Shown here: in pieces, positions 8,180 through 15,053 of the stretch | Numbering within the stretch: the stretch's first letter is position 1 | Layout of the letters: each line of letters begins with the position of its first letter | From: Actinobacteria bacterium OK074 | GTDB lineage: Bacteria > Actinomycetota > Actinomycetes > Streptomycetales > Streptomycetaceae | NCBI GenBank assembly: GCA_001298575.1 | Contig: LJCV01000314.1 | Span: 1-41,674 of the forward strand | Reading direction: 5' to 3' | DNA: 41,674 bases | Position numbers and translations under genes: made by a program | The notes under the pieces: model-generated | The model's database searches: none | Told to the model about the DNA's origin: nothing | Seen by the model: the letters and a program-made list of their open reading frames with translations, nothing else

Positions 8180-8782
8180 ATGCCCGGACACTTCGAACCG
8201 CTCCCCGGCGGCGGCGCGGCCGTCGCCCTCGACGAGGTCGAGATCTCCATCATCCGCTCGCTGGCCGTGCAGTTGCTGGAGCTGATCGGCCCGGGCCCGG
8301 CCGAGGACGCCACCGACGACCCGCTGGCCGAACTCTTCACCGAGGGCCCGAGCGAACCCCCCGCCGACCCGGTCCTCAAGCGCCTCTTCCCGGACGCCTA
8401 CACCGACCCCGAGGCCACCCCGGGGCTGAAGGACGCCGAGGAGCAGCGGGCGTATTCGTCCGAGTTCCGCCGGTTCACCGAGAACGACCTGCGGGCCGGC
8501 AAGCGGGAGAACGCCCTCGCGGTGGTCCGCGCCCTGGACGGCCTGACGGTCGCGGGCGAGGGCGGCGCGGTCCTCAAGCTGACCGCCGGGGAGTCCAAGC
8601 AGTGGCTCGGCTCGCTGAACGACCTGCGGCTGGCGATCGGCGCCCGGCTGGAGATCACCGACGAGGACGACAGCGACATCCTCTACCGCCTCCCGGACGA
8701 GGACCCGCGCAAGCCGATGGTGATGGCGTACCTGTGGCTGGGCGGGCTCCAGGAGACGCTTGTCAATACCCTGATGCCGTAA
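8180..8782 (+). CDS. DUF2017 family protein
   Basis: A 200-residue soluble protein of unknown function whose family is regularly found next to clpS in actinobacteria. It opens MPGHFEPLPGGGAAVALDEVEISIIRSL, then shows a mainly helical body with acidic stretches and ends YLWLGGLQETLVNTLMP. The helical, acidic character and constant link to clpS suggest a partner or regulator in protein turnover, but that is inference from context. The ATG at 8180 is used because the sequence upstream in frame is the antisense of pncB and clpS. Confidence 0.88.
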   Translation: MPGHFEPLPGGGAAVALDEVEISIIRSLAVQLLELIGPGPAEDATDDPLAELFTEGPSEPPADPVLKRLFPDAYTDPEATPGLKDAEEQRAYSSEFRRFTENDLRAGKRENALAVVRALDGLTVAGEGGAVLKLTAGESKQWLGSLNDLRLAIGARLEITDEDDSDILYRLPDEDPRKPMVMAYLWLGGLQETLVNTLMP

Positions 8783-8876
8783 ACGCCGGGGTGCTGGGAC
8801 TTCCCCTAGTTGTCGTTGGTTACCGTGCTGACGTGCGGCTTCGGTGTCCGGCGCGAATTTGCTCGCACGTTTGCTC

Positions 8877-8916
8877 AGGCGATCCTCAAATTTAAAGAGA
8901 TCGCCTCAGCTGAGGC
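8877..8916. promoter_or_regulatory. Hairpin and overlapping palindrome upstream of the permease
   Basis: AGGCGATC (8877-8884) pairs with GATCGCCT (8899-8906) around an AT-rich loop containing AAATTTAAA. It is fused at its right arm to a perfect 14-bp palindrome, GCCTCAGCTGAGGC (8903-8916). The two structures are mutually exclusive over four bases. It may be the terminator of the clpS-DUF2017 unit, an operator, or an attenuator. Confidence 0.5.
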
Positions 8917-8991
8917 TCAATTCGGGATAACGATCACATCACCGGCGGCGCTGCTCCCGTGCGCGTAGATGCCCGTTTGTCCGCTTCTCCT

Positions 8992-9007
8992 TGTGATTCG
9001 TGTCACA
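8992..9007. promoter_or_regulatory. Crp-like binding site
   Basis: TGTGATTCGTGTCACA matches the TGTGA-N6-TCACA form bound by cAMP receptor proteins exactly. It also fits the GTG-N6-GNCAC pattern I recall for Streptomyces Crp. It lies about 200 bp before the amino-acid permease start, in an otherwise gene-free region (8783-9209). Confidence 0.6.
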
Positions 9008-9209
9008 TATTCGGGGCTTCATCCGCCGTACCGCCCTGGTAAATCTTCTCGTCGCCCGGCGGACGCCACCCCTTGTCCCGCCGGGCACGCCACCGTCCCG
9101 GCCGACCGTCGGGCACGGCACAGCTCTCGCAGTCTCCGGGGGGAACCGGAACCCGAACCGCGGCCAGGGGGACTGGCGCGGATCAGCGTGGAGAAAGGCG
9201 TTCCAAGTC

Positions 9210-10685
9210 ATGACCTCAGCCCAGGTCGGCAAGCAGCAGCACGGACCCGACAACCCTGAGTCCGTGGACGGCGGCACCCCGGAAGAGGGGTACGAGCGCG
9301 GGCTCGGCAGCCGTCAGGTCCAGATGATCGCGATCGGCGGCGCCATCGGCGTCGGCCTCTTCCTCGGCGCCGGGGCGAACATCGCCAAGGCCGGCCCCAG
9401 CCTGATCCTCATGTACGCCCTCGCCGGCGCGATTGTCTTCTTCATCATGCGCGCGCTGGGCGAACTGCTCCTGTACCGCCCGGTCTCGGGCTCCTTCGCG
9501 GAGTACTCCCGCGAGTTCGTCGGCCCGTTCTTCGGCTACTTCACCGGCTGGACCTACTGGCTGATGTGGGTGGTCACCGGCATGGCGGAGCTGACCGCCG
9601 CCGCGATCTACGTCGACTACTGGTTCCCGGCCATCCCGCGCTGGGTGACGGCGCTGGTCTTCCTGGTGGTCCTCTTCGGGGTCAACCTGATCTCGGTGAA
9701 GGTCTTCGGGGAGCTGGAGTTCTGGTTCTCGATGGTCAAGGTCACCGCGCTGATCGGCATGATCGTCATCGGCCTCGGCGTGCTGACCTTCGGCTTCAGC
9801 TCGGCGGGCGACACCGCGTCGGTCTCCAACCTCTGGCAGTTCGACGGCATCTTCCCCAACGGCGTCGGCTCCTCCCTGATGACCCTCCAGGGCGTCATGT
9901 TCGCCTACCTCGCGGTCGAACTGGTCGGTGTCACCGCGGGCGAGTCCGAGAACCCCGAGAAGACCCTCCCCAAGGCCATCAACACCCTCCCGTGGCGCAT
10001 CGCGCTCTTCTACGTCGGCGCCCTCACCGTCATCCTCTGCGTCGTGAAGTGGACCGAGTTCGCCCCGGGCGTGAGCCCCTTCGTCGAGGCGTTCGCGAAG
10101 ATCGGCATCCCGACGGGCGCGGGCATCGTCAACTTCGTCGTACTGACCGCCGCGCTGTCCTCCTGCAACTCCGGCATGTACTCCACCGGCCGCATGCTGC
10201 GCACCCTCGCCGACAACGGCGAGGCCCCCAAGGCGGTCGGGAAGCTCTCCGCCTCCAAGACCCCGGCGCTCGGCGTCGCCGTCTCCGTCGCCTTCATGGG
10301 CATCGGCGTGGTCCTCAACTACATCGTCCCGGAGAAGGCGTTCGGCTACGTCACCTCGGTGGCCACCGCGGCCGGCATCTGGACCTGGCTGATGATCCTG
10401 ATCAGCCACATCCTCTACCGCCGCCAGGTCGTCGCCGGCCGCCTGCCCGCCTCCGCCTTCCCGGCCCCCGGCGGCACGGTGTGCAGCTGGATCGCCATCG
10501 CGTTCCTGCTCTTCGTGACCGGCGTCATCGCCTACGACGCCGACGCCCGCGTCTGTCTCTACGTCATGGTCGTCTGGGCGATCGGCCTGGGCATCGGCTG
10601 GCAGATCCTGAAGTCCCGCAACCCGCAGATCGCCGCCCGCGGGGTGCACGGCACGGACGAACCGGTCCGCGAACCGGTCGGCTGA
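9210..10685 (+). CDS. APC family amino-acid permease
   Basis: A 491-residue cytoplasmic-membrane transporter of the amino acid transporter branch (GabP/AroP/LysP type). The N-terminal cytoplasmic segment ends YERGLGSRQVQMIAIGGAIG, and the first helix carries the GxGLFLGAG substrate-binding motif. About twelve hydrophobic segments follow, with the family's RALGELLLYRPVSGSFAEYS block after helix 2 and the unwound-helix region near VELVGVTAGESENPEKTLP. The substrate cannot be read from sequence. The ATG at 9210 follows GGAGAAAGG, and a perfect terminator lies just after the stop. A Crp-like site and hairpins upstream suggest regulation by carbon or nitrogen state. Confidence 0.92.
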   Translation: MTSAQVGKQQHGPDNPESVDGGTPEEGYERGLGSRQVQMIAIGGAIGVGLFLGAGANIAKAGPSLILMYALAGAIVFFIMRALGELLLYRPVSGSFAEYSREFVGPFFGYFTGWTYWLMWVVTGMAELTAAAIYVDYWFPAIPRWVTALVFLVVLFGVNLISVKVFGELEFWFSMVKVTALIGMIVIGLGVLTFGFSSAGDTASVSNLWQFDGIFPNGVGSSLMTLQGVMFAYLAVELVGVTAGESENPEKTLPKAINTLPWRIALFYVGALTVILCVVKWTEFAPGVSPFVEAFAKIGIPTGAGIVNFVVLTAALSSCNSGMYSTGRMLRTLADNGEAPKAVGKLSASKTPALGVAVSVAFMGIGVVLNYIVPEKAFGYVTSVATAAGIWTWLMILISHILYRRQVVAGRLPASAFPAPGGTVCSWIAIAFLLFVTGVIAYDADARVCLYVMVVWAIGLGIGWQILKSRNPQIAARGVHGTDEPVREPVG

Positions 10686-10704
10686 CCTGCACGTATCGGC
10701 ATGT

Positions 10705-10741
10705 GGGCCGCCCCGTACCAGCACTCGGTACGGGGCGGCCC
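10705..10741 (+). terminator. Terminator of the amino-acid permease
   Basis: A perfect 15-bp stem (GGGCCGCCCCGTACC with its complement) encloses a seven-base loop. It starts 20 bases after the permease stop. Confidence 0.9.
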
Positions 10742-10774
10742 TCCGCCGTATCCGGACTGCTTATCCTGACGACC

Positions 10775-11197
10775 ATGCTGACCATCACCCAGGACCTGTA
10801 CGACCGGATCGTCGAGCACGCCCGCAAGGACCACCCCGACGAGGCGTGCGGCATCGTCGCGGGCCCGGAGGGCACCGGCCGCCCCGAGCGCTTCGTCCCG
10901 ATGCTGAACGCGGCCCGCTCGCCCACGTTCTACGAGTTCGACTCCGGCGACCTGCTCAAGCTCTACCGCGACCTCGACGACCGCGACGAGGAGCCGGTGA
11001 TCGTCTACCACTCCCACACCGCCACCGAGGCGTACCCGTCCCGCACGGACATCTCCTACGCCAACGAGCCCGGCGTCCACTACGTCCTGGTCTCCACGGC
11101 GGACACGGACGGCCTCGGGGAGTTCCAGTTCCGCTCGTACCGGATCGTGGAGGGCGTGGTCACGGAGGAGGAGGTCGCGGTGGTGGCGGCGTACTGA
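10775..11197 (+). CDS. mec: Mec-type JAMM (Mov34/MPN) metalloprotease
   Basis: Mec releases cysteine from CysO-cysteine, the product of CysM, and so completes thiocarboxylate-dependent cysteine synthesis. The 140-residue protein is a bare JAMM domain. Glu23 (in DEACGIVAG), His79 and His81 (HSH), Ser89 and Asp92 give a perfect E...HxHx7Sx2D zinc signature. It stands upstream of the leader peptide, cysO and cysM, as in the known Mycobacterium mec-cysO-cysM cluster. No Shine-Dalgarno is visible; TATCCT at 10762-10767 lies seven bases before the ATG, suggesting a leaderless transcript. Because the CysO here ends GG-MR, Mec is also the best candidate to remove those two residues. Confidence 0.92.
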   Translation: MLTITQDLYDRIVEHARKDHPDEACGIVAGPEGTGRPERFVPMLNAARSPTFYEFDSGDLLKLYRDLDDRDEEPVIVYHSHTATEAYPSRTDISYANEPGVHYVLVSTADTDGLGEFQFRSYRIVEGVVTEEEVAVVAAY

Positions 11198-11275
11198 TCC
11201 GGGGTGCGTCTCATGCCCTGGACGGAAATCGTCCGCGATACGAGATCACACTCCTGGCCGCCGACCGGGAATCGA

Positions 11276-11281
11276 TACGAT
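11276..11281 (+). promoter_or_regulatory. -10 element of the leader peptide/cysO transcript
   Basis: TACGAT fits the TANNNT consensus and ends six bases before the leader-peptide ATG at 11288. A transcript starting at or next to the A of the ATG would be leaderless. The -35 region is not convincing. Confidence 0.5.
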
Positions 11282-11287
11282 GAGCCC

Positions 11288-11383
11288 ATGGTTCAAAACG
11301 ACGTGAGCGACAAGACGCCGAGCGTGCTGCTCGTGGCGCGGCTGCACGTCGACCTGTGCAGGCTCAGCAGCGCCATCTGTTGA
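11288..11383 (+). CDS. 31-residue Cys-ended leader peptide upstream of cysO
   Basis: This short frame encodes a 31-residue peptide whose second half is LLVARLHVDLCRLSSAIC, with Cys24 and Cys31, the latter being the last codon before TGA. Peptides of the type RxHVDLxRxSSAxC are known as putative leader peptides upstream of sulfur and cysteine genes in actinobacteria. In mycobacteria, cysteine-coding upstream frames attenuate expression of downstream genes when cysteine is plentiful. Here the peptide lies between mec and cysO, 115 bp before the cysO start, with GC-rich hairpins in between. The likely mechanism is ribosome stalling at the Cys codons when cysteine is scarce. Identification rests on the motif and context, not on length. 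Confidence 0.82.
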   Translation: MVQNDVSDKTPSVLLVARLHVDLCRLSSAIC

Positions 11384-11419
11384 CGCTGCCCCTGCCCGCC
11401 GTACGGCTGTGAGTGAGCC

Positions 11420-11455
11420 GCGGCGCGCACCAGGCGCCCCGCGCCGCCGCGCGCC
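11420..11455 (+). promoter_or_regulatory. Possible attenuator hairpins between leader peptide and cysO
   Basis: Two mutually exclusive stems can form: 11420-11427 with 11440-11447 (8 bp), or 11422-11428 with 11449-11455 (7 bp). They lie 37-72 bases after the leader stop codon and upstream of the cysO ribosome-binding site. Such switching is what attenuation needs, but the very high GC content makes chance stems common. Confidence 0.35.
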
Positions 11456-11498
11456 CTCCGAACCGACGACGATCCCATCCGAACAGGAGCCCTGAGCC

Positions 11499-11777
11499 AT
11501 GGCCATCGAGGTCCGCATCCCGACCATCCTCCGCACGTACACCAACGGTGAGAAGGCGGTGGCGGGAGCCGGTGCCACCCTTGCCGAGCTGTTCGCCGAC
11601 CTTGAGTCCCGGCACCCGGGTGTACAGGCGCGGATCGTCGACGGCGGCGAACTGCGCCGGTTCGTCAACGTCTACCTGAACGACGAGGACGTCCGCTTCC
11701 TGGACGGCATCAACACCAAGCTGACCGACGGCGACAACGTCACGATCCTGCCGGCCGTCGCCGGCGGCATGCGCTAA
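11499..11777 (+). CDS. cysO: CysO sulfur-carrier protein with C-terminal GG-MR extension
   Basis: CysO is a ubiquitin-fold (ThiS/MoaD-like) carrier whose C-terminal Gly-Gly is converted to a thiocarboxylate that CysM uses as sulfur donor. The 92-residue protein starts MAIEVRIPTILRTYTNG after a good AGGAG ribosome-binding site. It has the VNVYLNDEDVRFLDG centre and ends NVTILPAVAGGMR. Gly89-Gly90 is therefore not the terminus: Met91 and Arg92 must be removed before activation. In Mycobacterium the protein ends directly at GG as I recall, whereas other carriers with extra residues are trimmed by JAMM proteases. The Mec protease lies upstream and cysM starts 16 bp downstream, so the three are one functional unit. 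Confidence 0.95.
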   Translation: MAIEVRIPTILRTYTNGEKAVAGAGATLAELFADLESRHPGVQARIVDGGELRRFVNVYLNDEDVRFLDGINTKLTDGDNVTILPAVAGGMR

Positions 11778-11793
11778 GGCCCGCTGACCGCCG

Positions 11794-12744
11794 ATGCGTT
11801 ACGACTCCCCGCTGGCCGCGGTGGGCAACACCCCTCTGGTGCGCCTGCCGCGGCTCTCGCCGTCCGCCGACGTCCGCATCTGGGCGAAGCTGGAGGACCG
11901 CAACCCCACCGGCTCCGTCAAGGACCGCCCGGCCCTGCACATGATCGAACAGGCGGAGAAGGACGGCCGCCTGACCCCCGGTTGCACGATCCTGGAACCC
12001 ACCAGCGGCAACACCGGCATCTCCCTCGCCATGGCGGCCAAGCTCAAGGGCTACCGCATGGTGTGCGTGATGCCGGAGAACACCTCCCAGGAGCGGCGCG
12101 AACTGCTGGCCATGTGGGGCGCGGAGATCATCCCGTCCCCCGCGGCGGGCGGCTCCAACACCGCGGTCCGGGTGGCCAAGGAACTGGCCGCCGAGCACCC
12201 CGACTGGGTGATGCTCTACCAGTACGGCAACCCGGACAACGCGGGCGCGCACTACGCGACGACCGGCCCGGAGATCCTGGCCGACCTCCCCTCCGTCACC
12301 CACTTCGTGGCGGGCCTGGGCACCACGGGCACCCTCATGGGCGTCGGCCGCTACCTGCGCGAACAGAAGCCGGACGTGCGGATCGTCGCCGCGGAACCCC
12401 GCTACGACGACCTGGTCTACGGCCTGCGCAACCTCGACGAGGGCTTCGTCCCCGAGCTGTACGACGCCTCGGTCCTCACCACCCGCTTCTCGGTCGGCTC
12501 CGCGGACGCGGTCACCCGCACCCGCGAACTCCTCCAGCAGGAGGGCATCTTCGCGGGCGTCTCCACCGGGGCGGCCCTGCACGCGGCGATCGGCGTGGGC
12601 AGGAAGGCGGTCGCGGCGGGGGAGAGCGCGGACATCGCGTTCGTCGTCGCGGACGGCGGCTGGAAGTACCTGTCGACGGGCGTGTACACGGCGGCGACGA
12701 CGGAAGAGGCGATCGAGACGTTGCAGGGGCAGCTCTGGGCGTAG
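11794..12744 (+). CDS. cysM: O-phosphoserine sulfhydrylase CysM (CysO-thiocarboxylate dependent)
   Basis: A 316-residue PLP enzyme of the cysteine synthase family. Lys43 in PTGSVKDRPA is the Schiff-base lysine. TSGNTGISLAM (from residue 70) is the substrate carboxylate loop, and GLGTTGTLMG binds the cofactor phosphate. The position directly after cysO and near mec points to the CysM branch that takes O-phosphoserine and CysO thiocarboxylate, rather than the CysK branch that uses O-acetylserine and sulfide. Cytoplasmic. The start at 11794 is 16 bases after cysO, so they are co-transcribed. A strong bidirectional terminator follows at 12815. Confidence 0.95.
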   Translation: MRYDSPLAAVGNTPLVRLPRLSPSADVRIWAKLEDRNPTGSVKDRPALHMIEQAEKDGRLTPGCTILEPTSGNTGISLAMAAKLKGYRMVCVMPENTSQERRELLAMWGAEIIPSPAAGGSNTAVRVAKELAAEHPDWVMLYQYGNPDNAGAHYATTGPEILADLPSVTHFVAGLGTTGTLMGVGRYLREQKPDVRIVAAEPRYDDLVYGLRNLDEGFVPELYDASVLTTRFSVGSADAVTRTRELLQQEGIFAGVSTGAALHAAIGVGRKAVAAGESADIAFVVADGGWKYLSTGVYTAATTEEAIETLQGQLWA

Positions 12745-12814
12745 CCGGCGTAGCCGCGTAAGCGGTTCTGAGCGTAAACGGTTACGACGACTTGACGGCG
12801 AACGGGGACGGTGA

Positions 12815-12859
12815 GGGTGAGGCCCCGGGGACGGTGGCACAGTCCCCGGGGCCTCACCC
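12815..12859. terminator. Bidirectional terminator after cysM
   Basis: A perfect 18-bp stem (12815-12832 with 12842-12859) encloses a nine-base loop. It lies between cysM and the convergent PemK-like gene, and should stop transcription from both sides. Confidence 0.92.
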
Positions 12860-12882
12860 CATCCCCACTCCTATCCCCATCC

Positions 12883-13314
12883 TCATCCCGCCAAGTACCG
12901 CACCTGGTCCCACAACGTCGGATCGACGACCCCCACCCGCCGCCGGAACTCCCACAGCGGCACATCGCGCAGTTCGTCCGTCTCCAGGAAACTCGCGCGT
13001 CCCTGCGAATCCCCGACGGCCCCCGGCGGCAGCGGAATCACCCCGCCGCGCTCGTCGTGGTACTTGCTCGTGATCTTGGCGACGGTGGCCAACTCCCCGC
13101 GCACGGCGAGCACCAGGCAGGGCCGGTCCTTTACGCCGTGCCGGTCCTCGTAGGGCACGCGCGCCCACCAGATCTCCGCCGGCCGCGGCTGCGCCAGCTC
13201 CCGCCCGCGCGGTCGTACCGGCCGGTGCGAACGGCGCCCCCAGCCGTCCACCAGCGTCGCGACCAGCGCGAGCAGCACCACCGCCGCGAGCGCCAGCCAC
13301 CAGGACGTGTCCAT
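12883..13314 (-). CDS. Membrane-anchored PemK/MazF-like protein
   Basis: The 143-residue product starts with one transmembrane helix (about residues 5-23, WWLALAAVVLLALVATLV), followed by a basic linker. A domain resembling PemK/MazF begins PAEIWWARVPYEDRHGVKDRPCLVLAV and runs to the end. MazF proteins are ribosome-associated or free endoribonucleases normally paired with an antitoxin, but no antitoxin gene is adjacent on either side. The membrane anchor and lack of partner suggest a domesticated role, for example in RNA binding or signalling, rather than a toxin. TACCGT lies seven bases before the ATG, hinting at a leaderless transcript. Family assignment is moderate; function unknown. Confidence 0.75.
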   Translation of the reverse strand: MDTSWWLALAAVVLLALVATLVDGWGRRSHRPVRPRGRELAQPRPAEIWWARVPYEDRHGVKDRPCLVLAVRGELATVAKITSKYHDERGGVIPLPPGAVGDSQGRASFLETDELRDVPLWEFRRRVGVVDPTLWDQVRYLAG

Positions 13315-13672
13315 ACCAAAGACGGTACCGGCGCGCCGCCCCCGCCGCCCGCCCTACCGCACACCCACACGCCATTCACATGGATGTGCGCCGCCCCGCG
13401 CGCCCCCCACGCCCCCGCCCCACCCGAACGCGTGACACCACAGGTGAGTTCGCCCACAACAACCCCTGGCAGAGGAGCGACCGGCCCTTTTGCGCCTTAC
13501 GCTCGACGGACCGCACGACCGCCGAGAGGGGCCCCGTGCACCTCCCACCCGAGGCGCACGCCGTACCCGTCCGCGCACCCGCACCCGTACCCACCGCTCG
13601 TTGTTGTTCTTGTTGTCCCTTCGTCCCCCGTCCACACGCCCACCTGCCAGTCGGCGCGGAGGTTCCAGCTTC
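13315..13672. other. Intergenic stretch upstream of the PemK-like gene, beside the TnpB element
   Basis: I see no gene here. The -10-like TACCGT of the PemK-like gene lies at 13322-13327 (minus strand). A low-complexity Gly/Thr-triplet stretch rich in GTTGTT occurs near 13609. This is probably part of the original divergent promoter region between the PemK-like and metallo-beta-lactamase genes, now split from the latter by the mobile element. Confidence 0.5.
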
Positions 13673-13730
13673 TTGACTTCGTCCCCCTCGCGAATGAGGG
13701 GGATTCCTACGGCTCGCGCCGTGGGGCTTC
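13653..13730 (-). ncRNA. Probable TnpB guide RNA (omega/reRNA) from the right end of the element
   Basis: In TnpB systems the guide RNA spans the tnpB 3' end and the element's right end, then reads into flanking DNA that serves as guide. Here the minus strand shows a hairpin at 13706-13725 (overlapping the tnpB stop), then a perfect 7-bp hairpin at 13683-13702. It then ends with GTCAA at 13677-13673, the usual terminal bases of this element type as I recall. The presumed guide is the next roughly 20 bases (13672-13653, minus strand). The 5' boundary is not determinable from sequence. Confidence 0.55.
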
Positions 13731-15040
13731 CTGCTTCGTCGCCGACTGCCCGCCCGGAGTTCTCCGTTGAGGTCTTACACCGGCTCCACAGGCTGTTACC
13801 GCCAGTCCGGCGGCCAGCAGGTTTTTCGCCGCGTTCACATCCCGGTCGTGAGTCGTGCCGCAGGCGCACGTCCAGGTGCGGACGGAAAGCGGCATCTTCT
13901 CCGTGAGGGTGCCGCAGGTGGAGCACAGTTTGGAGGAGGGGAAGAAGCGGTCGACCGAGATCACTTCCCGCCCGTACCAGGTGCCTTTGTACTCCAGCAT
14001 GGAGCGGAACTCGCTCCAGCTCGCGTCCGAGATGGCTCGGGCGAGCGTGCGGTTCCTGACCATGTCGCGCACGGTCAGGTCCTCGATCACGAGCGTTTGG
14101 TTTTCACGCACGAGTCGGGTGGTGAGCTTGTGGAGCAGATCGCGGCGCCGGTCGGCGATCCGCGCGTGAATCCTGGCGACCTTCCGCAGGGCCTTGGCTT
14201 GGTTTTTCGAGCCCTTCGCCTTGCGGGACAGCTCCCGCTGGGCTTTGGCGAGACGGCCACGGTCCTTGCGTTCGTGCCGAGGGTTGGTGATCTTCTCGCC
14301 GGTGGAGAGGGTCAGAAGGTGGTCGAGGCCGACGTCGATGCCAACCGCCGTACCGGTGGCGGGGAGCGGCTGCACGCCGGGGTCGTCGCACAGCAGAGAG
14401 ACGAACCAGCGCCCGGCGCTGTCCTGCGACACGGTCACCGTGGACGGCGTCGAGCCTTCTGGGAGTGGGCGCGACCACACGATGCTCAGCGGTTCCGTCA
14501 TCTTCGCCAGCGTGAGCCTGCTGTCGCGGAAGCGGAATCCGCTGGTGGTGTACTCGGCGGACTTCCGCGACCTCTTCCGCGACTTGAAGCGCGGGTACTT
14601 CGCCCGTTTGCCGAAGAAGTTCGTGAACGCCGCCTGGAGGTGGCGCAGTGTCTGCTGGAGCGGCACCGAGGACACGTCGTTGAGGTAGGCCAGTTCCCCG
14701 GTCTTCTTCCACGCCGTCAGCATCGCCGAGGTGGCGTTGTAGTTGACCCGTTCCTGCCGTGCCCATGCCTCGGTGCGGGCCGCGAGGGCGAGGTTGTAGA
14801 CCTTGCGCACGCATCCGAACGTGCGCGACAGCTCGGCTGCCTGCGCATCGGTCGGATAGAAGCGGTACTTGAACGCCCGCTTTACGCACGTCGCCGTCAT
14901 GCTCACAAACTAATGTGTCAACTAGTGAAGCTCAAACCTGCTGGTCGGAGCAGTGTGAGCAACTCTGACGGCGAACCACAACTCCCTGCCTTGTTCCGCA
15001 GGGGTTTCGATTCCTTCCTCGGCTGAAGCCGGGGCATCCC
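13673..15040 (-). mobile_element. IS200/IS605-type element with tnpB only (IS1341-like)
   Basis: The element carries tnpB but no tnpA, so it cannot transpose alone. The right end is placed at GTCAA (13673-13677) after two hairpins. The left end is uncertain: an imperfect hairpin at 15017-15034 (CCTCGGCT with AGCCGGGG) resembles IS605-type subterminal hairpins and suggests an end near 15040. It interrupts what would otherwise be the divergent intergenic region of the PemK-like and metallo-beta-lactamase genes. No target duplication is expected for this family. Confidence 0.55.
13707..14906 (-). CDS. tnpB: RNA-guided nuclease TnpB
   Basis: TnpB is the RNA-guided DNA nuclease of IS200/IS605 elements and the ancestor of Cas12. 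The 399-residue protein has an N-terminal OrfB helix-turn-helix/wedge region (AFKYRFYPTDAQ, then TFGCVRKVYNLAL). A split RuvC domain follows with Asp191 (VGIDVGLDHL), Glu275 (LVIEDLTVRD) and the HDRDVNAAKNL motif (Asp354/Asp356). A zinc knuckle is formed by Cys328, Cys331, Cys347 and Cys349. All catalytic residues are present and length is normal, so the enzyme is probably active. The start is GTG at 14906 or ATG at 14900; neither has a ribosome-binding site. The stop lies inside the first hairpin of the putative guide RNA. Confidence 0.93.
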   Translation of the reverse strand: MSMTATCVKRAFKYRFYPTDAQAAELSRTFGCVRKVYNLALAARTEAWARQERVNYNATSAMLTAWKKTGELAYLNDVSSVPLQQTLRHLQAAFTNFFGKRAKYPRFKSRKRSRKSAEYTTSGFRFRDSRLTLAKMTEPLSIVWSRPLPEGSTPSTVTVSQDSAGRWFVSLLCDDPGVQPLPATGTAVGIDVGLDHLLTLSTGEKITNPRHERKDRGRLAKAQRELSRKAKGSKNQAKALRKVARIHARIADRRRDLLHKLTTRLVRENQTLVIEDLTVRDMVRNRTLARAISDASWSEFRSMLEYKGTWYGREVISVDRFFPSSKLCSTCGTLTEKMPLSVRTWTCACGTTHDRDVNAAKNLLAAGLAVTACGAGVRPQRRTPGGQSATKQEAPRREP

Positions 15041-15053
15041 CGAAAGGACTCCG

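Noticed and set aside
9216..10724. Long minus-strand frame opposite the amino-acid permease
   Set aside because: Asp/Glu/His-rich antisense product of a membrane-protein gene; no start signal and no domain.
12883..13314. Toxin-antitoxin operon at the PemK-like gene
   Set aside because: No small partner gene lies directly upstream or downstream, and the protein has a membrane anchor, so a classical toxin-antitoxin pair is not supported.
13354..13926. Minus-strand frame between tnpB and the PemK-like gene
   Set aside because: Low-complexity Arg/Gly product running through the hairpins of the TnpB element end; no ribosome-binding site or domain.
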